A stretch of DNA of 64,000 nt from DASQPR01 sp963836775 (GTDB taxonomy: Bacteria; Actinomycetota; Actinomycetes; Mycobacteriales; Micromonosporaceae). Both the position numbers and the translations under genes were made by a program. The stretch covers positions 434,001-498,000 of the forward strand of contig CAWIKR010000003.1 in the NCBI GenBank assembly GCA_963836775.1, in the 5' to 3' direction. The notes under the pieces are model-generated. The model saw only the letters and a list, made by a program, of their open reading frames with translations, was not told the DNA's origin and searched no databases. How positions within the stretch are numbered: position 1 is the stretch's first letter; every line of letters starts with the position of its first letter. Shown piece after piece: positions 59,264-64,000 of this stretch.

Positions 59264-62200
59264 GTGTTCAGCCGCATCGCCATTGTCAACCGGGGTGAGG
59301 CCGCCATGCGGCTGATCCACGCCGTCCGCGAACTCAACGCGGAGACCGGCGCCGAGCCGATCGAGACCATCGCGTTCTATACCGACGCCGAGCGCCACGC
59401 GACCTTCGTCCGGGAGGCCGACGACAGCTACTGCCTCGGTCCAGCGTCGGCGCGGCCATACCTCGATCACGCCGTCCTGACGCAGGCCCTGGTCGAGAGC
59501 AAGGCCGACGCGGCCTGGGTGGGCTGGGGCTTCGTGGCCGAGGATCCAGCCTTCGCGGAGCTGTGCGACAAGCTCGGGGTCACCTTCATCGGCCCGAGCC
59601 CGGAGGCGATGCGCAAGCTCGGCGACAAGATCGGCGCCAAGCTGATCGCCGAAGAAGTCGGTGTCCCGGTGGCACCGTGGAGCCGCGGCTCGGTCGACGA
59701 TCTGGTGTCGGCCCAGCGTGCCGCGGACGAGATCGGCTACCCGCTGATGCTCAAGGCGACCGCGGGTGGCGGCGGCCGGGGCATCCGGGTGGTGCGCAGT
59801 TCCGGCGATCTCGCCGACGCCTATGAGCGCACCCGGCTGGAAGCCGAGCGGGCCTTCGGCAGCGGTGTCGTCTTCCTGGAGCGCCTGGTCACCGGTGCTC
59901 GGCACGTCGAGGTCCAGGTGATCGCGGATGGTCAGGGCACCGCATGGGCGCTCGGCGTACGCGACTGCTCGGTGCAGCGGCGCAACCAGAAGGTCATCGA
60001 GGAGTCCGCCTCCCCGCTGCTCGACCGCGAGCAGGTCCAGCATCTGAAGTCGTCGGCCGAGCGGCTGGCGCTGGCGGTCGGCTACCGCGGCGCCGGCACC
60101 GTCGAATTCCTCTACCACCCGGGCGAGCGGCTGTTCGCCTTCCTCGAGGTGAACACCCGGCTGCAGGTCGAGCATCCGATTACCGAGATCACCACTGACG
60201 TCGACCTGGTCAAGGCGCAGCTGCACGTTGCCGCCGGGGGACGGCTCGGCGACCAGTTGCCGGCCGAGGTCGGGCACGCGATCGAGGCCCGGCTCAACGC
60301 CGAAGACCCGGATCGCGACTTCGCTCCGGCGCCCGGCAAGATCGTCCGCCTGGTGCTGCCGGCCGGACCCGGCATCCGGGTCGACACCGGTGTCGGCGAG
60401 GGCGATGTGATCCCGGCCGATTTCGACTCCATGATCGCCAAGATCATCGCGTACGGCCGCACCCGCGAAGAGGCGTTCGGCCGGCTCCGCCGGGCGGTCG
60501 CCGAGACCACGGTGATCATCGAGGGTGGCGCCACCAACAAGAGCTTCCTGCTCGAACTTCTGGGCCAGCCGGCGGTGATCGACGGCAGCGCCGACACCGG
60601 CTGGATCGACCGGGTGCGCGAGCAGGGCGGCCTGGTCACCACCAAGCACTCCGGCATCGCGCTGGCCGCCGCCGCGATCGAGGCGTATGAGGACGAGGCG
60701 GTCGTCGAGCGGCAACGGCTGTTGTCCACCGCTCATGGCGGCCGTCCCCAGGTCCAGCACGAGAGCGGCCGGCCGATCGACCTCAAGCTTCGCGGCGCGA
60801 CCTATCGGGTCGAGGTTGCGCAGATCGGGCTGCGCCGGTTCCGGATCGGCATCGGCCAGTCCGCGCCGTTCGACGCCGAGCTGCACCGATACGACGAGCA
60901 CGCCGGGCAGATGCTGGTGCACGGCCGGCGGTTCCGGCTGGTCACCGACACCCACGGACCGATCCACCTGGTCGAGGTGGACGGCGTCACCCACCGCGTC
61001 GGCCGAGACGAGGGCGGCGTGGTCCGGTCGCCGGCGCCGGCACTCGTGGTGGCGACTCCGCTTCAGGTCGGCGACGAGGTCGAGGCCGGCGCGCCGATGC
61101 TGGTCCTGGAGAGCATGAAGATGGAGACGGTGCTCCGGGCACCGGTCAAGGCCGTGGTCCGCGAGTGCCTGGTCGCCGTCGGCAGCCAGGTGGCCACCGG
61201 CGCCCCGCTGATGCGTCTGGAGCCGGTCGGCGACGGTGCTGCGGCCGAGTCCGTGCAGAGCGAGGCCGTCGACCTGGAGCTGCCGCCGGAGCCGACCGAC
61301 GGCTCGGCCGCGGAGCGGGTGGAGCGCGGCATCGCCGATCTGCGCAGCCTCGTTCTCGGCTACGACGTCGATCCGCGCGACGAGGGCCGGGTGCTGTCCA
61401 GCTACCTGGCGGCGCGGGCCGAGTCCGGTCAGCGGCCGCTCCGCGAAGAGGTCGAGCTCCTGACCGTCTTCGCCGACCTGGCCGAACTCAGCCGCAACCG
61501 GCCGGCCGGCGAGGAGATCAACGCCGAGAACCGGGTGCACAGCCCGCGCGAGTATTTCCACGCCTATCTGCAGAGCCTCGATGTCGATCGGGCGGCCCTG
61601 CCGGACAGCTTCCGCACCCGCCTGGCCCGAGTGTTCGCGCACTACGGCATCGACAACTTCGATCGCACACCGGCTCTGGAAGAGGCGGTGTTCCGGATCT
61701 TCCTGGCACAGCAGCGGGCCTCGTCGGACGCTTCGGTGATCGTCACGTTCCTGCGGCAGTGGCTGGCCGAGCCGCTGCCGCCGGAGGGTCTCCGGGAATT
61801 CGTCGGCGAGGCGCTGGAGCACCTGATCTTCGCCACCCAGCTGCGCTTCCCGGCAGTTGGCGACCTGGCCCGCAGCGTCGTGTTCCGGTGGGCCGCGCAG
61901 CCGTTGCTGCGCCGCAAGCGGGCCGAGGTCTATGCCGGCGTCCGCAGTCACCTGCGTTACCTCGATGAGAATCCGGCCGCACCGGACCGGGGCGACCGGA
62001 TCGCCGCGATGGTGGCGTCGCCGGAGCCGCTGGTTCGGCTGCTGGATCAGCGGATCGGCAAGGCCGGCGCCGAGCACGGGCCGATGCTCGAAGTGCTCAG
62101 CCGCCGCTACTACGGCAACCGGGGCCTGTCCGATGCGCGGTGCGTGGACGTCGGCGGCCGCACCCTGTTCACCGCCGAATACAGCCGCGGCAGCGTGCAG

Positions 62201-64000
62201 TTCCGGCTGATCACGACCGCGACCGACATCAGCGAGCTGCCCGAGGCGCTGGCCCAGGTGGCCGAACTGGCCACGCCGGACGCGGTCGCCGACGTCTATG
62301 TGACCTGGCCGGGTCAGCCCGACTCCGACGCGATGGCGGCCACGCTGCAGGACATCGTGGATCGGTCCGGGCTCCTCGACACGGTGGCTCGGGTGACGAT
62401 GTCGATGGCCGGTGGCACCGGCACCGCCATGCACCATCACTTCACCTTCCGGGCCGGGTCCGGCGAGGACCGGCTGATCCGGGGTCTGCACCCGCTGATC
62501 GCGCAGCGCCTGCAGTTGCCGCGACTGCGCAACTTCAACCTCACCCGGCTGCCCTCCGCCGACGAGGAGGTGTATGTCTTCCACTGCGTCGCCCCGGACA
62601 ACCCGGCCGACGAGCGGATCGCCGCCATGGCTCAGGTGCGTGACCTGACCCCGCTGCGCGACGCCGACGGCCGCATCCTGGCATTGCCCGCGGTCGAAGG
62701 CGCGCTGGCCGGCTGCCTGGACGCGATCCGTACGGCCCGGGCGCAGAGCCCGACGAAGCGCCGCTTCGACACCAACCGGATCACCATCTACGTCTGGCCG
62801 CCGAGCGACCTCAGCATCGAAGACCTCAACTCGGTGGTGCAGCGGCTGCTGCCGATCACCGCCGACGCCGGTCTGGAAGAGGTGCTGTTCCTCGGCCGCC
62901 AGCGGGACGTGGCCGGCCAACTGAGCACCATCGCCGTACGCGTCTCGTATGACTCGGGCATGCGGATGTCGCTGACCGAACCGACCGTCGAGCCGATCCA
63001 GCCACTGGACGACTACCGGCAGAAGGTTCTGGCCGCCCGCCGCCGCGGCACCACGTATCCGTACGAGCTGACCGCGATGCTCGCCGGATCCCGCGGCACC
63101 TTCGTCGAGCACGATCTCGACGCCGAGGGTGTGCTCGTGCCGGTGGATCGGCCCAAGGGCCAGAACCGCGCCGGCATCGTGGCCGGTGTGGTCAGCACGC
63201 CGACCGAGCGGCACCCGGAGGGCATCAGCCGCGTCGTGCTGCTCGGCGACTCCACCAAGTCGCTGGGTGCGCTGGCCGAACCGGAGTGTGCCCGGGTCAT
63301 CGCCGCGCTCGACCTGGCCGAGCGGATGGGCGTACCGGTGGATTGGTTCGCTCTGTCGTCCGGTGCGCGCATCTCGATGACGTCCGGCACCGAGAACATG
63401 GACTGGGTGGCCGCCGCGCTCAAGCGGATCGTCGAGTTCACCCAGGACGGCGGCGAGATCAATATCGTCGTCGCCGGCATCACGGTCGGCGCCCAGCCCT
63501 ACTGGAACGCCGAAGCGACGATGCTCATGCACACCAAGGGCATCCTCGTGATGACCCCGGACTCGGCGATGGTGCTGACCGGCAAGCAGTCGCTGGACTT
63601 CTCCGGCGGCGTGTCGGCCGAGGACAACTTCGGCATCGGCGGCTATGACCGGGTGATGGGGCCGAACGGTCAAGCCCAATATTGGGCACCCGACCTGCGG
63701 GCGGCCAGTGAACTGTTGCTGGCGCACTACGACCACACGTATATCGCCCGCGGCGAGCGGCACCCGCGCCGGGCCGCCACCACTGACCCGGCCGACCGGG
63801 ATGTCAGCACCTTCCCGCACCCGACCACGAACAGCGACTTCACCACGGTCGGCCAGATCTTCGCCAAGGCCAGCAACCCGGACCGCAAGAAGGCGTTCGA
63901 CATCCGGACGGTGATGCGGGCTCTGGCCGACCAGGATCACATGATCCTGGAGCGGTGGGCCGGCATGGCCGACGCGGAGACCGCGGTGGTGCAGGACATC
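59264..64000 (+). CDS. Multidomain acetyl/acyl-CoA carboxylase, 3' end outside the window
   Basis: At least 1,579 residues, open at the window edge, in the layout of single-chain carboxylases. Biotin carboxylase occupies about 1-455 (GGGGRG ATP loop; LEVNTRLQVEHPITE), BCCP about 585-665 with the biotinylated Lys619 in ESMKMET, then a central ACC-type region (670-1240). The carboxyltransferase N-domain starts about 1245 (GITVGAQPYWNAEATMLMHT; MTPDSAMVLTGKQSLDFSGG; AEDNFGIGGYDRV). It makes malonyl-CoA or a longer carboxyacyl-CoA for lipid synthesis. GTG at 59264 follows GGAGG with eight-base spacing. Confidence 0.93.
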   Translation, partial: MFSRIAIVNRGEAAMRLIHAVRELNAETGAEPIETIAFYTDAERHATFVREADDSYCLGPASARPYLDHAVLTQALVESKADAAWVGWGFVAEDPAFAELCDKLGVTFIGPSPEAMRKLGDKIGAKLIAEEVGVPVAPWSRGSVDDLVSAQRAADEIGYPLMLKATAGGGGRGIRVVRSSGDLADAYERTRLEAERAFGSGVVFLERLVTGARHVEVQVIADGQGTAWALGVRDCSVQRRNQKVIEESASPLLDREQVQHLKSSAERLALAVGYRGAGTVEFLYHPGERLFAFLEVNTRLQVEHPITEITTDVDLVKAQLHVAAGGRLGDQLPAEVGHAIEARLNAEDPDRDFAPAPGKIVRLVLPAGPGIRVDTGVGEGDVIPADFDSMIAKIIAYGRTREEAFGRLRRAVAETTVIIEGGATNKSFLLELLGQPAVIDGSADTGWIDRVREQGGLVTTKHSGIALAAAAIEAYEDEAVVERQRLLSTAHGGRPQVQHESGRPIDLKLRGATYRVEVAQIGLRRFRIGIGQSAPFDAELHRYDEHAGQMLVHGRRFRLVTDTHGPIHLVEVDGVTHRVGRDEGGVVRSPAPALVVATPLQVGDEVEAGAPMLVLESMKMETVLRAPVKAVVRECLVAVGSQVATGAPLMRLEPVGDGAAAESVQSEAVDLELPPEPTDGSAAERVERGIADLRSLVLGYDVDPRDEGRVLSSYLAARAESGQRPLREEVELLTVFADLAELSRNRPAGEEINAENRVHSPREYFHAYLQSLDVDRAALPDSFRTRLARVFAHYGIDNFDRTPALEEAVFRIFLAQQRASSDASVIVTFLRQWLAEPLPPEGLREFVGEALEHLIFATQLRFPAVGDLARSVVFRWAAQPLLRRKRAEVYAGVRSHLRYLDENPAAPDRGDRIAAMVASPEPLVRLLDQRIGKAGAEHGPMLEVLSRRYYGNRGLSDARCVDVGGRTLFTAEYSRGSVQFRLITTATDISELPEALAQVAELATPDAVADVYVTWPGQPDSDAMAATLQDIVDRSGLLDTVARVTMSMAGGTGTAMHHHFTFRAGSGEDRLIRGLHPLIAQRLQLPRLRNFNLTRLPSADEEVYVFHCVAPDNPADERIAAMAQVRDLTPLRDADGRILALPAVEGALAGCLDAIRTARAQSPTKRRFDTNRITIYVWPPSDLSIEDLNSVVQRLLPITADAGLEEVLFLGRQRDVAGQLSTIAVRVSYDSGMRMSLTEPTVEPIQPLDDYRQKVLAARRRGTTYPYELTAMLAGSRGTFVEHDLDAEGVLVPVDRPKGQNRAGIVAGVVSTPTERHPEGISRVVLLGDSTKSLGALAEPECARVIAALDLAERMGVPVDWFALSSGARISMTSGTENMDWVAAALKRIVEFTQDGGEINIVVAGITVGAQPYWNAEATMLMHTKGILVMTPDSAMVLTGKQSLDFSGGVSAEDNFGIGGYDRVMGPNGQAQYWAPDLRAASELLLAHYDHTYIARGERHPRRAATTDPADRDVSTFPHPTTNSDFTTVGQIFAKASNPDRKKAFDIRTVMRALADQDHMILERWAGMADAETAVVQDI

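Noticed and set aside
59228..63940. A 1,570-codon open reading frame on the minus strand
   Set aside because: It is the antisense shadow of the carboxylase gene. Its product is Arg/His/Gly/Asp-rich with no recognisable domain, while the plus strand encodes intact biotin carboxylase, BCCP and carboxyltransferase motifs.

Overview
The window is 64 kb of GC-rich DNA from an actinomycete. The evidence is strong third-position GC bias, many GTG starts, Tat and lipoprotein signals, actinobacterial gene families (standalone LigD-type polymerase, MmpL-type transporter, EthA-type monooxygenase, fused acyl-CoA carboxylase) and many apparently leaderless genes with a TANNNT -10 box 6-9 nt before the start codon. 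The order cannot be fixed from sequence alone; a Micromonosporales-like soil actinomycete is a guess. No rRNA, tRNA, insertion sequence, phage or CRISPR array was seen.

Layout. 1-5.5 kb: a secreted modular glycosidase-like protein, then a TetR regulator with a 15-bp inverted-repeat operator and a DHA2 drug exporter. 5.5-6.1 kb: three 115-bp tandem repeats and a hairpin element. 6.1-9.5 kb: phosphate transporter, tiny membrane protein and polyphosphate kinase 2 in one coupled unit, then a STAS protein behind a stress-sigma-like promoter and a GlsB-like protein. 9.6-16.6 kb: galactose locus (galT, galK, CUT1 ABC importer, DeoR regulator). 16.7-23.2 kb: acetyltransferase, FHA-ABC exporter, glycolate/lactate-oxidase-like GlcD/GlcF pair with a divergent GntR regulator over a double operator. 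23.3-34.4 kb: DUF433/PIN-like toxin-antitoxin pair, methyltransferase, Mth938 protein, ABC-F ATPase, MarR with divergent reductase, GGDEF-EAL protein, DUF3626 protein and a lipoprotein. 34.5-43.2 kb: metabolic genes (RidA, LigD polymerase, stress protein, CodA-like deaminase, TPR protein, second GlcD, nitronate monooxygenase, LOG-like protein, geranylgeranyl-reductase-like protein, SUKH fragment). 43.2-47.6 kb: P450-SDR-Baeyer-Villiger monooxygenase operon with a divergent TetR and two 16-bp operators. 47.6-55.2 kb: YaaA, a zinc-ribbon membrane protein, a frameshifted P-loop kinase, a LuxR-type two-component system and a divergent FtsX-type ABC transporter. 55.2-56.9 kb: a 1.7-kb gene-free region made of several unrelated tandem repeats and long hairpins. 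56.9-64 kb: an MmpL-type transporter and the first 1,579 codons of a multidomain acyl-CoA carboxylase that runs off the end.

The most unusual signals are non-coding: a dispersed hairpin family (about 5.98, 19.88 and 34.43 kb) with a conserved 16-nt loop and compensatory stem changes, and the repeat-dense block at 55.2-56.9 kb. Regulatory logic is legible at several loci because the operators are near-perfect palindromes next to the regulator gene.
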